DNA from: Nitrosomonas sp.
GTDB lineage: Bacteria; Pseudomonadota; Gammaproteobacteria; Burkholderiales; Nitrosomonadaceae
Assembly: GCA_024281995.1 (NCBI GenBank)
Contig: JAMWZW010000002.1
Location: 62,001-126,000, forward strand
Direction of reading: 5' to 3'
Length of the DNA: 64,000 nucleotides
Numbering within the stretch: position 1 is the stretch's first letter; the number at the start of each line of letters is the position of its first letter. The notes beneath the pieces are model-generated. The model ran no database searches. It was given only the letters and a program-made list of their open reading frames with translations, and was not told the origin of the DNA. Shown here in pieces: positions 8,040 to 17,758 of this stretch. The position numbers and the translations under genes are program-made.

Positions 8040-10019
8040 ATGCTTAATCCATTACAACCTGTTCTTATCTTGCTTGTAACTGCAGTATTGGCAGTAGTTG
8101 TGTTCCGCATAATGCGGCTGCCGCCTGTACTGGGATACTTGCTGGCTGGCGTTATCATCGGACCCCATGCTTTAGGTTGGATCGCCGATACGGATGAAAC
8201 ACGGCACTTAGCTGAGTTCGGCGTGGTTTTCTTGATGTTTAGCGTTGGCCTTGAATTCAGTCTTCCGAAACTTATTGCCATGAAGCGTTTTGTATTTGGC
8301 TTCGGTACTGCTCAAGTCATGCTATCTATTTTGATTGTGCTCGGCCTGGCGTGGTTATTGCAATTGGATTGGCATGTGGGTTTGATACTTGGCGGTGCCT
8401 TGGCGATGTCGTCTACCGCGATCGTGAGCAAATTACTATCAGAGCGTACGGAACTCAATTCGGCTCATGGTAAACAGGTCATCGGTGTACTGCTGCTACA
8501 AGACCTGGCGGTTATTCCTTTATTGATCATTCTTCCAACTTTGGCCATCCAATCAAACACGGAAGTAGATAATTTTACAATGGTGTTAATGGTAGCAGTG
8601 CTGAAAGCCATTACTGTTTTGACATTTATTTTATTCATTGGCCAGAAACTGATGCGCCAGTGGTTCCATGTGGTGGCACGGCAGAAATCATCAGAATTGT
8701 TTGTACTCAATGTCCTGTTAATCACATTGGGGCTGGCTTGGTTGACCCAGTTGGCAGGTTTGTCGCTGGCATTGGGAGCCTTTCTAGCGGGTATGTTGAT
8801 TTCCGAAACTGAGTATCGCTACCAAGTGGAAGACGATATTAAGCCTTTCCGCGATGTGTTGCTGGGTTTGTTTTTTGTCACTATCGGAATGTTGTTAGAC
8901 ATGCAAGTGGTAATTGAAAGCTTTGTTTGGGTGCTTGTCATTTTGCTCGCAATTCTGGTTTTGAAAATTGTCATTATTGCCGGTTTGTCACGATTATTCG
9001 GTGCTGATTCCGGTGTGGCGTTCAGGGCAGGGTTGAGTTTGGCGCAGGCGGGTGAATTTGGTTTTGTGCTACTGGCGCAGGCCAACGAAGTAGGATTGAT
9101 CGATAATTCCATATTGCAACCAGTACTTGCAGCTATGGTGATTTCAATGTTTATGGCGCCATTCTTAATTGAATATAGCGAAGCGATGATGCAACGATTT
9201 TATAGTTCGGATTGGATGCATCGTGCTATGCAAATTACTTCTATTGCGGCGCAAACATTGGCGGCGCAAAATCATGTGATTATTTGTGGCTATGGCCGAA
9301 GCGGCCAGAGTATTTCGCGTATCTTGGAACAAGAAAGTATTCCGTTTATCGCACTGGATCTGGATCCGCATCGCGTGCAGGAGGCAGCCCGTGGTGGTGA
9401 ATCAGTTGTTTACGGCGATGCTGCACGACGTGAGGTATTGATCGCGGCCGGCTTATTGCGCGCAAAAGTACTTGTCATTAGTTATGCCAATACAGCCTCC
9501 ACATTAAAAATTCTGAAACATGTGCATGAATTGCGGCCAGATTTGTCCGTTGTGGTCAGAGCACTTGATGACACCGATATCGATGCACTAAAAGAAGCAG
9601 GTGCAACCGAAGTTGTTGCAGAAGTTATGGAAGGCAGTTTGATGCTGGCATCACACGCACTGATGTTTGTCGATGTTTCCACTGTACGCATCTTGCGGCG
9701 CATTCGGGAAATTCGCGAGCAACGTTATAGCTTGCTGCGCGGGTTTTATTATGGTTCGAATGATATTGAGGACGGCAATGAAAAGTATTTCCCTCGTTTA
9801 TTGACGATTACGATACCTCCGGATGCCGCTGCAATCAATAAAACATTAAAAGACATCAATCTTGCAAGTTTATCGGTTGAAATAACTGCAGTCAGAAGGC
9901 GAAATATCCGTGGACCATTACCAACAGATGAAACGAGATTGGAGTTGGGCGATGTTATTGTACTGAGAGGAACACAGGAAAATCTTGCTGCAGCAGAAAT
10001 CAAATTAATACAAGGTTAA
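8040..10019 (+). CDS. KefB/YbaL-like CPA2 cation:proton antiporter
   Basis: A 659-residue inner-membrane protein. The first 380 or so residues form a CPA2 Na+/K+:H+ exchanger domain of about 12 helices, with typical motifs such as RLPPVLGYLLAGVIIGP and FLAGMLISETEYRYQVEDDI. A cytoplasmic RCK (TrkA-N) domain follows at about residue 415, with the NAD-binding pattern GYGRSGQSI and an acidic residue at the end of the second strand (ALDLD). A TrkA-C domain ends the protein. It likely exports K+ or Na+ under stress. It is divergent from gshA-gshB; KefB/KefC channels are gated by glutathione adducts, but this protein could equally be the YbaL type. Confidence 0.88.
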   Translation: MLNPLQPVLILLVTAVLAVVVFRIMRLPPVLGYLLAGVIIGPHALGWIADTDETRHLAEFGVVFLMFSVGLEFSLPKLIAMKRFVFGFGTAQVMLSILIVLGLAWLLQLDWHVGLILGGALAMSSTAIVSKLLSERTELNSAHGKQVIGVLLLQDLAVIPLLIILPTLAIQSNTEVDNFTMVLMVAVLKAITVLTFILFIGQKLMRQWFHVVARQKSSELFVLNVLLITLGLAWLTQLAGLSLALGAFLAGMLISETEYRYQVEDDIKPFRDVLLGLFFVTIGMLLDMQVVIESFVWVLVILLAILVLKIVIIAGLSRLFGADSGVAFRAGLSLAQAGEFGFVLLAQANEVGLIDNSILQPVLAAMVISMFMAPFLIEYSEAMMQRFYSSDWMHRAMQITSIAAQTLAAQNHVIICGYGRSGQSISRILEQESIPFIALDLDPHRVQEAARGGESVVYGDAARREVLIAAGLLRAKVLVISYANTASTLKILKHVHELRPDLSVVVRALDDTDIDALKEAGATEVVAEVMEGSLMLASHALMFVDVSTVRILRRIREIREQRYSLLRGFYYGSNDIEDGNEKYFPRLLTITIPPDAAAINKTLKDINLASLSVEITAVRRRNIRGPLPTDETRLELGDVIVLRGTQENLAAAEIKLIQG

Positions 10020-10034
10020 TAACCCTTATTTCAT

Positions 10035-10131
10035 TGTTATAATAGACTATTAGGAATAGACAGTTTTTGTCAGAAAGTGTATATTCGCCGTTCCGCCCTT
10101 GGCTCTTTTTAGGGGCAGATGTTGATATAAT
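10035..10131 (+). promoter_or_regulatory. Candidate tandem nirK promoters (extended -10)
   Basis: Two TGnTATAAT extended -10 elements lie upstream of nirK: TGTTATAAT at 10035-10043 and TGATATAAT at 10123-10131. Neither has a good -35 hexamer at normal spacing. The proximal one would give a 5' leader of about 65 bases. No clear NsrR or FNR dyad was seen. Confidence 0.35.
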
Positions 10132-10203
10132 TTCTAAGTTATACGGCAGAATTAGAATGGCGCACAAAAATAAGCGCAAAGTTCATCTTTTATGGAGGGA
10201 GAT

Positions 10204-11304
10204 ATGATTAAAGCTGTTCAGGCAGTTATAGGTTTAGGATTGCTTTGTTTTGGCGCAACTCAAGCAGTTGTTGCTTCTGCAGACCTTTCTAAATTACCGC
10301 GTGTTAAACAAGAATTGGTGGCTCCACCAAATGTACCTGTACATGATCAAGTTTCAAAAGGGCCTAAAATTGTTGAAGTGCGCATGGAAACCAAAGAAAA
10401 GCTCATGGACGTAGCTCCAGATGCTAAAGTCTGGGGACTCACTTTTAATGGCAGCATTCCTGGTCCACTCATCGTTGTGCATGAAGGTGATTATGTTGAA
10501 TTGACATTAGTCAATCCGAAAGAAAGTACACTGGCTCATAACGTTGACTTCCATGCATCGACCGGTGCGTTGGGCGGTGCAGGTTTGACCCTGGTACAAC
10601 CTGGAGAAGAAGTGGTATTGCGCTGGAAAGCAGTTAAACCAGGCGTGTTCGTTTATCATTGTGCACCCGGTGGAACCATGATTCCTTTCCACGTTATTTC
10701 TGGTATGAGTGGGGCTGTTATGGTGTTGCCAAAAGATGGTCTAAAAGATGCCAAAGGCAAACCATATAAATATGACAAAGCTTTTTACATCGGTGAACAA
10801 GATTTCTATTTACCAAAAGATGCAAGTGGCAAATTTAAAACCTATAACTCACCAGCTGAAGGTATGCAAGATATGCTGGAAACTGCCAAAGGTCTTATTC
10901 CTACACACGTAGTGTTTAATGGTGCTGTTGGTGCAATTACTGGTGATAATGCACTGAAAGCAAAAGTTGGTGAGAAAGTTTTATTTATCCATTCTCAAGC
11001 TAATCGTCCTTCTTATCCACACTTGATTGGTGGTCATGCTGATCTGTACTGGGTAGGCGGATCATTCAGCGATGTGCCTCTGACCAGCCAAGAAACCTGG
11101 TTTGTTCCAGCAGGTGCCGCAGTGGCTGCAGCTTATGAATTCAAGCAACCAGGATTATATGTATATCTTAGCCATAACCTGATTGAAGCTGTATTGTTAG
11201 GTGCTGCACTTCACATGAATGTTGAAGGAAAATGGGACGACGATATGATGACCCAAGTTAAAGCTCCAAAGAGTTTTGACGCAAAGGCTGCAATGGATCA
11301 CTAA
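10204..11304 (+). CDS. nirK: Copper-containing nitrite reductase
   Basis: Periplasmic trimeric enzyme that reduces nitrite to nitric oxide, used by ammonia oxidisers in nitrifier denitrification and nitrite handling. It has 366 residues with a signal peptide (about residues 1-25, [18 protein letters not shown]). Two cupredoxin domains follow. Copper ligands are visible in [29 protein letters not shown], and a second-domain His in [12 protein letters not shown], so both type 1 and type 2 sites look intact. The ATG at 10204 has the ribosome site GGAGGGAG; an ATG at 10192 lies within that site. It is a single-gene unit ended by a strong terminator. In N. europaea nirK follows ncgABC, which is absent here. 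Confidence 0.97.
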   Translation: MIKAVQAVIGLGLLCFGATQAVVASADLSKLPRVKQELVAPPNVPVHDQVSKGPKIVEVRMETKEKLMDVAPDAKVWGLTFNGSIPGPLIVVHEGDYVELTLVNPKESTLAHNVDFHASTGALGGAGLTLVQPGEEVVLRWKAVKPGVFVYHCAPGGTMIPFHVISGMSGAVMVLPKDGLKDAKGKPYKYDKAFYIGEQDFYLPKDASGKFKTYNSPAEGMQDMLETAKGLIPTHVVFNGAVGAITGDNALKAKVGEKVLFIHSQANRPSYPHLIGGHADLYWVGGSFSDVPLTSQETWFVPAGAAVAAAYEFKQPGLYVYLSHNLIEAVLLGAALHMNVEGKWDDDMMTQVKAPKSFDAKAAMDH

Positions 11305-11354
11305 GATCAAAGTTTAGTAGAGTATATATAGTTACTACTCTATAATTGGTTGTT

Positions 11355-11395
11355 AAATAGGCCTCAATCACTGGGTGATTGAGGCCTATTTTTTA
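11355..11395 (+). terminator. Rho-independent terminator of nirK
   Basis: Perfect 16-base inverted repeat (11355-11370 and 11376-11391) with a 5-base loop CTGGG, running into TTTTTT. It lies about 50 bases after the nirK stop. It is the strongest terminator in the window. Confidence 0.93.
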
Positions 11396-11460
11396 TTGAC
11401 GTGATCCGCTGGATAGGAAGCTATTTCTAACGAAGAATGCTTCTTATATATATGACAGCT

Positions 11461-12849
11461 CTACCGGCTTTGTAGAGATGATAGTAATTTTCCATGGATA
11501 CCGCCAAAATCGCCATTGCTCATGATTAGTACATGATCACCTGGTTTTATGATCTGAGTGATGTTCTGTATCAATTGATCCAAGTTATCATAACAGTTAG
11601 CTTTTGGAACTAATTTATCCAATGCCGTTTTTGCCCATTGAGCATTATGAGTGAAGCAAAATATTTGATCCGCTTCCTCTAAACTACTAGCAAGGGCATT
11701 TTGCCATACACCCATCCTCATAGTATTTGAGCGTGGTTCAAATACAGCAATGATTCTTTCTTTACCTACATGGATTCTTAAGCCTTTTAAAGTCGTTTGA
11801 ATGGCTGTAGGGTGGTGTGCAAAGTCATCGTAAATTGTAATGCCATTAACAATTCCACGTTTTTCCATGCGACGCTTGACGTTCTTGAATCGTGTTAATG
11901 CTTCAATAGCAAGTGAAGGCGGCACACCTGCATGTCGAGCTGCACTGATTGCGGCCAACGCATTCATACGATTATGTTCGCCTAATAAATCCCATTGCAG
12001 ACATCCTTGACGAACCTCATTAAAATGAATAGCGATGTCATTATTATTCTGTGGTTCTGAGTGCCAACCGCATTCTGTACCAAATTCCTCTAGGGGGGTC
12101 CAGTAACCTTGTTTTAAAACACGTCTTAGATTTTCATCTTTGCCGTTTATTGCAATTAAACCATTTCTAGGGATGATTCGAATAAAATGATGAAACTGGC
12201 GTTCAATGGCTGACAGATCTGAAAAGATATCCGCATGATCAAATTCGAGGTTATTTAAAATTACCGTTTTTGCAGGGTAGTGAACAAATTTAGATCGTTT
12301 GTCAAAGAAAGCAGTATCATATTCATCAGCTTCAATAACAAAAAAAGGCGAAGTTTCAACAAAATTTGATTGAGTGCCGAAAATAGGTGATGGAATTTTT
12401 CCCATTCTTGCCGATAAGCCAAAATTTTCAGGAATACCGCCAATCAGGAATCCCGGATTTAGTCCTGCATATTCAAGAATCCAAGCTAGCATTGAGCTGG
12501 TAGTGGTTTTTCCGTGCGTACCTGCAACCGCAAGTACCCAGCGTTTTTTTAAAATGTTTTCTGATAACCACTGCGGTCCAGAAATATAAGGTAAATTTCT
12601 GTCGAGGATCTCTTCCATCAGCGGATTGCCGCGTGTAACAACATTACCGATCACAAAAATTTCAGGTTGAAGATCGACTTGCTCAGATGAATAACCCTGA
12701 ATTAATTCAATGCCCTGAGACTCAAGTTGGGTACTCATGGGGGGGTAAACGTCTTGATCACAGCCTGTGACCTTGTGGCCGGATTCGCGCGCAATGGCAG
12801 CTATACCGCCCATGAAAGTGCCGCAAATTCCGAGTATATGAATATGCAT
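11461..12849 (-). CDS. mpl: UDP-MurNAc:L-Ala-gamma-D-Glu-meso-DAP ligase
   Basis: Cytoplasmic murein-recycling ligase that attaches the recovered tripeptide to UDP-MurNAc. At 462 residues it matches E. coli Mpl (457). It starts with the Rossmann motif HILGICGTFMGGIA, has the Mur-ligase P-loop AGTHGKTTTSSML (about residue 110), EADEYDTAFFDKRSKF, NLEFDHADIF, and the C-terminal DDFAHHPTAI. These FDKRSKF and EFDHADIF signatures favour Mpl over MurC. It is transcribed alone, convergent with nirK and divergent from gluQ. Confidence 0.94.
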   Translation of the reverse strand: MHIHILGICGTFMGGIAAIARESGHKVTGCDQDVYPPMSTQLESQGIELIQGYSSEQVDLQPEIFVIGNVVTRGNPLMEEILDRNLPYISGPQWLSENILKKRWVLAVAGTHGKTTTSSMLAWILEYAGLNPGFLIGGIPENFGLSARMGKIPSPIFGTQSNFVETSPFFVIEADEYDTAFFDKRSKFVHYPAKTVILNNLEFDHADIFSDLSAIERQFHHFIRIIPRNGLIAINGKDENLRRVLKQGYWTPLEEFGTECGWHSEPQNNNDIAIHFNEVRQGCLQWDLLGEHNRMNALAAISAARHAGVPPSLAIEALTRFKNVKRRMEKRGIVNGITIYDDFAHHPTAIQTTLKGLRIHVGKERIIAVFEPRSNTMRMGVWQNALASSLEEADQIFCFTHNAQWAKTALDKLVPKANCYDNLDQLIQNITQIIKPGDHVLIMSNGDFGGIHGKLLSSLQSR

Positions 12850-13013
12850 TGCCAGTCCTATAGCTTTTAATGTCTTTTTGGGTTAATCAATAAACCCAAA
12901 AGATTAGTGTTGTTTTAGAATTATAATTTATCATTAAGCTAATGAAATTTATTGCTTTCAGCCTCTTTATCAAACGGTTAGTGAATGCAATCATTATATT
13001 CGAATATTAACGT

Positions 13014-13916
13014 ATGTGTGCTGCTCAAACTTTTGTTCCAAAGTATCGCGGTCGATTTGCGCCATCACCTACAGGGCCTTTGCATCTTGGTTCATTAGTT
13101 ACTGCAGTCGCTAGCTATCTGGATGCAAAATTTAATAATGGTGAGTGGTTGGTGAGAATTGAAGATCTTGATGTGCAACGGCAAGTTCCTGGGTCAGCAG
13201 ATCGGATTTTATATACGCTCGAACGATTGGGTATGGAATGGAGCGGTGAAGTGATTTATCAAAGTAAGCGTTTAAAAATTTATCAAGAGGCACTTGATAC
13301 CCTTGCTAGGAGAAATTTAATTTATCCTTGTATATGTTCACGAAAAGAAATTGCTGACTCTAGTACTGTCGGTATCAATGGTCCCATATATCCTGGTACT
13401 TGTTTGAAGAGACCTATTGATAGCCTCAGACCTCACGCACTTCGCATTTGTACTGATAATAACTTAATTGAGTTTAAGGATGGTTTGAGAGGAATGTGTT
13501 CTCAAAGACTTAGTAATGATATTGGTGATTTTGTTGTACGCCGTGCTGATGGAATGTATGCTTACCAATTGGCGGTAGTTGTCGATGATGCAGACCAGGG
13601 CATAACGCATGTTGTACGAGGAGTAGATTTGTTGGATTCCACACCGCGGCAAATCTATCTACAAAAATTGCTGGGTTATGCCACACCAAAATATACACAT
13701 CTGCCGGTGGTTACCAACCGACAAGGCGAAAAGCTAAGTAAGCAGACAGGAGCTAAACCAATTGACCTATCAAATGCACGTAGACAACTGCTAAGTGCCT
13801 TACATTTTTTAGGTCAAGAACCACCATCACTAGAAATTTTTGAAGCAGATATCTCGTGTTTTTGGCAATGGGCTTGCAACCATTGGCAAGTAAATAAGAT
13901 TCCGTATAGATTGTGA
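13014..13916 (+). CDS. gluQ: Glutamyl-Q tRNA(Asp) synthetase
   Basis: A truncated GluRS paralogue that attaches glutamate to the queuosine base at position 34 of tRNA(Asp). It has 300 residues and lacks the anticodon-binding domain of true GluRS. The class I signature is APSPTGPLHLGSL (HIGH-like). The zinc-site cysteines appear as CICS and YPGTC around residues 105-130. The second signature is KLSKQTGAK. The frame starts at ATG 13014 with no strong ribosome site. It lies in the divergent position to mpl and is followed by an unrelated signalling cluster. Confidence 0.94.
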   Translation: MCAAQTFVPKYRGRFAPSPTGPLHLGSLVTAVASYLDAKFNNGEWLVRIEDLDVQRQVPGSADRILYTLERLGMEWSGEVIYQSKRLKIYQEALDTLARRNLIYPCICSRKEIADSSTVGINGPIYPGTCLKRPIDSLRPHALRICTDNNLIEFKDGLRGMCSQRLSNDIGDFVVRRADGMYAYQLAVVVDDADQGITHVVRGVDLLDSTPRQIYLQKLLGYATPKYTHLPVVTNRQGEKLSKQTGAKPIDLSNARRQLLSALHFLGQEPPSLEIFEADISCFWQWACNHWQVNKIPYRL

Positions 13917-14047
13917 ATGTTGCATTTAAAGTGATGAAATTAATAATAAGATTTTTGTTAATCTGTGTATTTATAGCAGATAGTCAAATCTAGTGGTTAT
14001 TATTAATAACAAGTGAAATTTCCAGGCCCATTGACGAAGGAGGTATC

Positions 14048-15205
14048 TTGGCCTTTTTACCGTTCCATATTCCAAAACAAAAAAAACTGAAAGTAGTAAT
14101 CGTAGGTGGCGGGTATGCGGGTATTGCTGCTATGGTCACTTTGCTACGGTATGCACCCGATACAGAGGTGGTGATTATTGACCCCAGAATGCAACATCTT
14201 AAAATTACGCATTTGCATGAAACATTTCGTTATCCTTTAACGGATTTGCTGGTTCCATTCGCGGATATCGAAAATCGTTATGGTTGTAAGCATATAGCGG
14301 CATCAATAAACTTCGATCAAAAAAAGCTTAAAGATTGTCAAGATAGAAAATTACTGGTTCTGGATAATGAGATAGTTGATTTTGACTATCTCGTAATTGC
14401 TTCTGGGTGCGTTGGCCGACCAACTGAGCATGTTGACAATATTCTGGATATTGAAGATTTCATGACTTTTGCTGGTTCAAGTCTTTTGGCCGAATTTCTT
14501 GCTAAAAATAATCATTCGGAGCCAACCATCTCGGTGGTGGGAGGCGGAGCAACAGGCATACAATTTTTATTGGAGATCAAGCAGTTTCTCACTCGTACTA
14601 AAAATAAGGCTCATTTGCGCCTGATTCATTCAGGGAGGCATGTATTGGAGCAATTTCCTATCGGTTTCAGTACCTACACGCAATCTCGCTTGCAGGAAAT
14701 GGATATTGCTTTTTATCCGAATTCTTATTATTGTGAGCAACGGTTGGATAAGATTCTACTATCAGATAAAAATGAGAAAAAAGAATATGAGCTACCTTCT
14801 GATTTATCAATCTTATTTTTGGGTAAGAAACAACTAAATATTTTTACAGCGAATGCTTTTGGACAGGTACTAGAAAATCAAAGTCCTTTATCCAATATCT
14901 TTGTTGCTGGTGATTGTTCTTATTATCAGTCGGTGGGTTCTAATACGTTAACTGCTCAATCTGCTGTTCGCAAAGGTAAATTGGTGGCGCGCAATATACT
15001 GCGGCATTCTGGGTTCTTAGGATTACTTGAACCGTATCTTCATCATGATTTGGGTTATGTTGTTAGTTTAGGACCAACTGATGCTGTGGGCTGGCTTGGG
15101 ACTACTGGTAATATTGTTGCAGGCATGCCTGCACTAGCAATTAAAGAATTAGTTGAGGCGCAGTATGATTTTCTACTTGCAGGAATTGATACTTATCTGA
15201 TTTAA
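14048..15205 (+). CDS. NDH-2/FSP1-like FAD-dependent oxidoreductase
   Basis: A 385-residue flavoprotein with two Rossmann folds. The FAD fold is at the N-terminus (VVIVGGGYAGIAAM), the NAD(P)H fold is at about residue 160 (ISVVGGGATGIQFL), and the second FAD contact is IFVAGDCSYYQ. It resembles type II NADH dehydrogenases and FSP1-like quinone reductases, so it may pass electrons from NADH to quinone at the membrane. The start is TTG at 14048, directed by the excellent ribosome site AAGGAGG seven bases upstream. It is the first gene of a plus-strand cluster with a START-fold protein, a LOV receptor and a two-component pair. The substrate is unknown. Confidence 0.8.
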   Translation: MAFLPFHIPKQKKLKVVIVGGGYAGIAAMVTLLRYAPDTEVVIIDPRMQHLKITHLHETFRYPLTDLLVPFADIENRYGCKHIAASINFDQKKLKDCQDRKLLVLDNEIVDFDYLVIASGCVGRPTEHVDNILDIEDFMTFAGSSLLAEFLAKNNHSEPTISVVGGGATGIQFLLEIKQFLTRTKNKAHLRLIHSGRHVLEQFPIGFSTYTQSRLQEMDIAFYPNSYYCEQRLDKILLSDKNEKKEYELPSDLSILFLGKKQLNIFTANAFGQVLENQSPLSNIFVAGDCSYYQSVGSNTLTAQSAVRKGKLVARNILRHSGFLGLLEPYLHHDLGYVVSLGPTDAVGWLGTTGNIVAGMPALAIKELVEAQYDFLLAGIDTYLI

Positions 15206-15229
15206 CAAGCTTTATACAGGAGATAGTGT

Positions 15230-15712
15230 ATGCTTGGTTTGTTTAAAGACAACCCTGTAATTGGTAAGGCTAGTACAGTCATTCAAAGCCCAAATGATAG
15301 GCTTTTTAACTTTATTGGTATTGATTTGATGGTTAACTATCCGCGATGGTCGCCAGAAGTCAAAGAGCTGGAGAAGCTTACCGATGGTCCTATCAAACAG
15401 GGAGCTTTGTGCCGCCAAGTGCGCATCGATCAAGGTAACCGATCTGAGTCAACATTTAAAGTTAAAATTTTTGATGCCGGTGTGCGTGTTTGTTTTGAAG
15501 GTGTTTCGAATCCTTATCGATGTGATTATGTGATTGAATCAATCACATCAACAGATAGTAGATTAACTTTTATTTTTGAATTATTAAGTCTTGATTTGCA
15601 TGTGAGACCTTTTGAGAAGCTGGTACGGATTGCTGTGCAGGATGGAACTGAAAGAACAGTAAAAAATATAAAAAGATTAATTGAAGCAGAGCAAACTGAT
15701 TTGAAGTTATGA
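15230..15712 (+). CDS. SRPBCC/START-fold protein, 160 aa
   Basis: The alternating strand pattern and the stretch with YPRWSPEVKELEKL followed by GPIKQGALCRQV match polyketide-cyclase/dehydrase or START-like ligand-binding proteins of the SRPBCC group. It has no signal peptide or membrane helix, so it is probably cytoplasmic. It has the ribosome site CAGGAGA and starts 24 bases after the flavoprotein, so the two are probably co-transcribed. The ligand is unknown. A role linked to the neighbouring flavoprotein or LOV sensor is inference. Confidence 0.65.
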   Translation: MLGLFKDNPVIGKASTVIQSPNDRLFNFIGIDLMVNYPRWSPEVKELEKLTDGPIKQGALCRQVRIDQGNRSESTFKVKIFDAGVRVCFEGVSNPYRCDYVIESITSTDSRLTFIFELLSLDLHVRPFEKLVRIAVQDGTERTVKNIKRLIEAEQTDLKL

Positions 15713-15769
15713 GCTAATGAGAACTGGTTTTTTTATTGAGCAAGTAATCGTTTAACCTGGAGAAAAGTC

Positions 15770-16222
15770 ATGGATTTTATTGTAGAAAAAGACCCTGGAT
15801 TAATTCCACAAGTACTGTCCAAGATCCTTGATTCTTGTGTAAATGGCGTATCACTAGCTGATCCTGACCAAGAAGATATGCCGTTAGTTTATGTTAACAA
15901 AGCATTTGAAACGATTACGGGCTATACATTGGCAGAAACAGTTGGCAGGAACTGCCGTTTTTTACAAGGAAATGAGCATGATCAAGCAGATGTCGCTAAG
16001 CTGCGGGAGGCGTTAAAGAAGAAAGAATCCATTGAGGTAACGCTACGCAATTATCGTAAAAATGGTGAGTTATTTTATAACCATCTAGTATTATCACCAC
16101 TTTTTGATACCCACGGGAATCTTCTCTATTTTCTTGGGGTTCAACTTGATGTTACCTCACAGCTTAATGCAGAAAAAGAAATCAAGGAATTGAAAGAACA
16201 ATTGGCGAAACTTAAGACATGA
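15770..16222 (+). CDS. Short LOV-domain blue-light receptor, 150 aa
   Basis: A stand-alone LOV protein, a PAS domain that binds FMN and forms a cysteinyl adduct in blue light. The signature GRNCRFLQ is complete, with the photoactive cysteine at residue 62. The flavin-contacting Asn94, Asn104 and Gln125 (GVQLDV) are present in the expected places. A charged helix (residues 134-150, EKEIKELKEQLAKL) follows and is likely a dimerising J-alpha coil. No output domain is attached, so it must act on a partner. A histidine kinase gene starts 81 bases downstream, an obvious candidate. The ribosome site is CTGGAGA. Photochemistry is inferred from conserved residues. Confidence 0.88.
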   Translation: MDFIVEKDPGLIPQVLSKILDSCVNGVSLADPDQEDMPLVYVNKAFETITGYTLAETVGRNCRFLQGNEHDQADVAKLREALKKKESIEVTLRNYRKNGELFYNHLVLSPLFDTHGNLLYFLGVQLDVTSQLNAEKEIKELKEQLAKLKT

Positions 16223-16303
16223 GGCTTGCTAATCCTCTTTTAACATAAGCTTAATAATTTCTATGACTTATTTATATTTTAGTATTGCTGACTCTCTTTT
16301 GGC

Positions 16304-17758
16304 ATGATTTCTTCCAAGATTAATATTTTATTAATTGAAGATAATGAAAGTGATGCCATTCTTGTACAAAATGATTTGCAGCAAGCCATGGGGGAGCAAA
16401 TAAGCGTAACTCATACGGAACGATTGAATTCCGCGCTTGAACTCATTCAAGAACATTCATTTGATTTGATCTTATCGGATCTTACTTTACCGGATAGCGA
16501 CGGTATAGAAACAATCAATTTGTTGCGTGAAAAGGCTGCGAGTATACCGATTGCGGTGCTATCTTTCAGAGACGATGAAAAACTTGCAATTAAAACGATT
16601 GCTGCAGGCGCACAAGACTATCTTGTCAAGGGTAGTCTATCAAAAGGTGTTTTGGCTCGCGTTATCCGTTATTCCATCGAGAGAAAAAGGTTAGAGGAAA
16701 ACAGCAAAAGAGCTCAAAAAAGGTTCCAGACAATTTTTGAGAAAGCTCCATTGGGTATTGCATTGATCAATTTACAAACCGGAACATATTACGATATTAA
16801 TCCTAGATACGCATCGATAACTGGAAGAAGTATGGCTGAGCTTCTTGGTATGAATCAATCTGCCATTATTCATCCAGACGACCTACCTTCCTACAAAGAC
16901 GAGATAAAACGTATTATTAATGAACAGATCCATGATTCAAAAATAGTCAAAAGAATTGTGCATACGGACACATCGGTTATTTGGATTGAGATGTCTATTG
17001 TTTTGTATGAGATGGTTGGGGACTTGGAGGCTTGTTATTTATGCATGGTAGAAGATATTACTGAGCACAAAAGATTAATCGAGAATTTACGTCATTTGAC
17101 AACGCATCTACAAGATGTCAGAGAAGAAGAAAGGACGCGTATTGGACGAGAAATTCATGACGTGTTAGGAGGAACTTTGACTGTTCTGAAAATGGATTTG
17201 GATTGGCTTTTAAAAAAAATAAGTGCTGAACCCATGCATGAACGAATCAAATCCCTTTATCAGTTAACTGGGGAAGCGATTGAGACCGCGCGCAGGGTTT
17301 CTGTTAATTTGCGTCCCAATGTACTCGATAACTTAGGATTATGCGGTGCTATTGAATGGTTGATACGTGAATTTGAGCAACGCACCAATATTCAATGTTC
17401 ACTTGAATCGATTACATCGGATTTATCGTGCATCAATAAGCATCATGAAACCAGCATTTTTAGAATAGTTCAGGAAGCATTTATCAATATTGCCAAGCAT
17501 GCGAGAGCTACCAAGGTAAATGTTGAACTTCTAGAAGATGAAGACACGTTTATCATCTCAATTAAAGATAATGGTGTCGGCATCACGCAAGCGCGATTGT
17601 TGAATCCAGGATCTTTTGGAATAATTGGCATGAAAGAGCGAGCGCAACAATTGGGTGGAGAGCTCGAAATCAGTAGCTTGCCTTCTGGGGGAAGTATAAT
17701 ATCATTGAGAATACCTTTGATAATGATGGGATTACATGAGGAATCAATAAATGATTAA
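16304..17758 (+). CDS. Hybrid REC-PAS-histidine kinase (NarX/DegS type)
   Basis: A 484-residue soluble kinase. An N-terminal receiver domain (about 6-125) has acidic residues Glu12 and Asp13, phospho-acceptor Asp59 and Lys109. A PAS domain spans about 140-255. A HisKA_3 dimerisation helix carries EERTRIGREIHDVLGG with phospho-acceptor His285. The HATPase domain has the FRIVQEAFINIAKHARA N-box and DNGVGI. There are no membrane helices. Having the receiver at the N-terminus suggests that another kinase or sensor feeds into it. Its 3' end overlaps the NarL-type regulator by eight bases, so they are a translationally coupled pair. The LOV protein just upstream is a plausible light input. Confidence 0.88.
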   Translation: MISSKINILLIEDNESDAILVQNDLQQAMGEQISVTHTERLNSALELIQEHSFDLILSDLTLPDSDGIETINLLREKAASIPIAVLSFRDDEKLAIKTIAAGAQDYLVKGSLSKGVLARVIRYSIERKRLEENSKRAQKRFQTIFEKAPLGIALINLQTGTYYDINPRYASITGRSMAELLGMNQSAIIHPDDLPSYKDEIKRIINEQIHDSKIVKRIVHTDTSVIWIEMSIVLYEMVGDLEACYLCMVEDITEHKRLIENLRHLTTHLQDVREEERTRIGREIHDVLGGTLTVLKMDLDWLLKKISAEPMHERIKSLYQLTGEAIETARRVSVNLRPNVLDNLGLCGAIEWLIREFEQRTNIQCSLESITSDLSCINKHHETSIFRIVQEAFINIAKHARATKVNVELLEDEDTFIISIKDNGVGITQARLLNPGSFGIIGMKERAQQLGGELEISSLPSGGSIISLRIPLIMMGLHEESIND

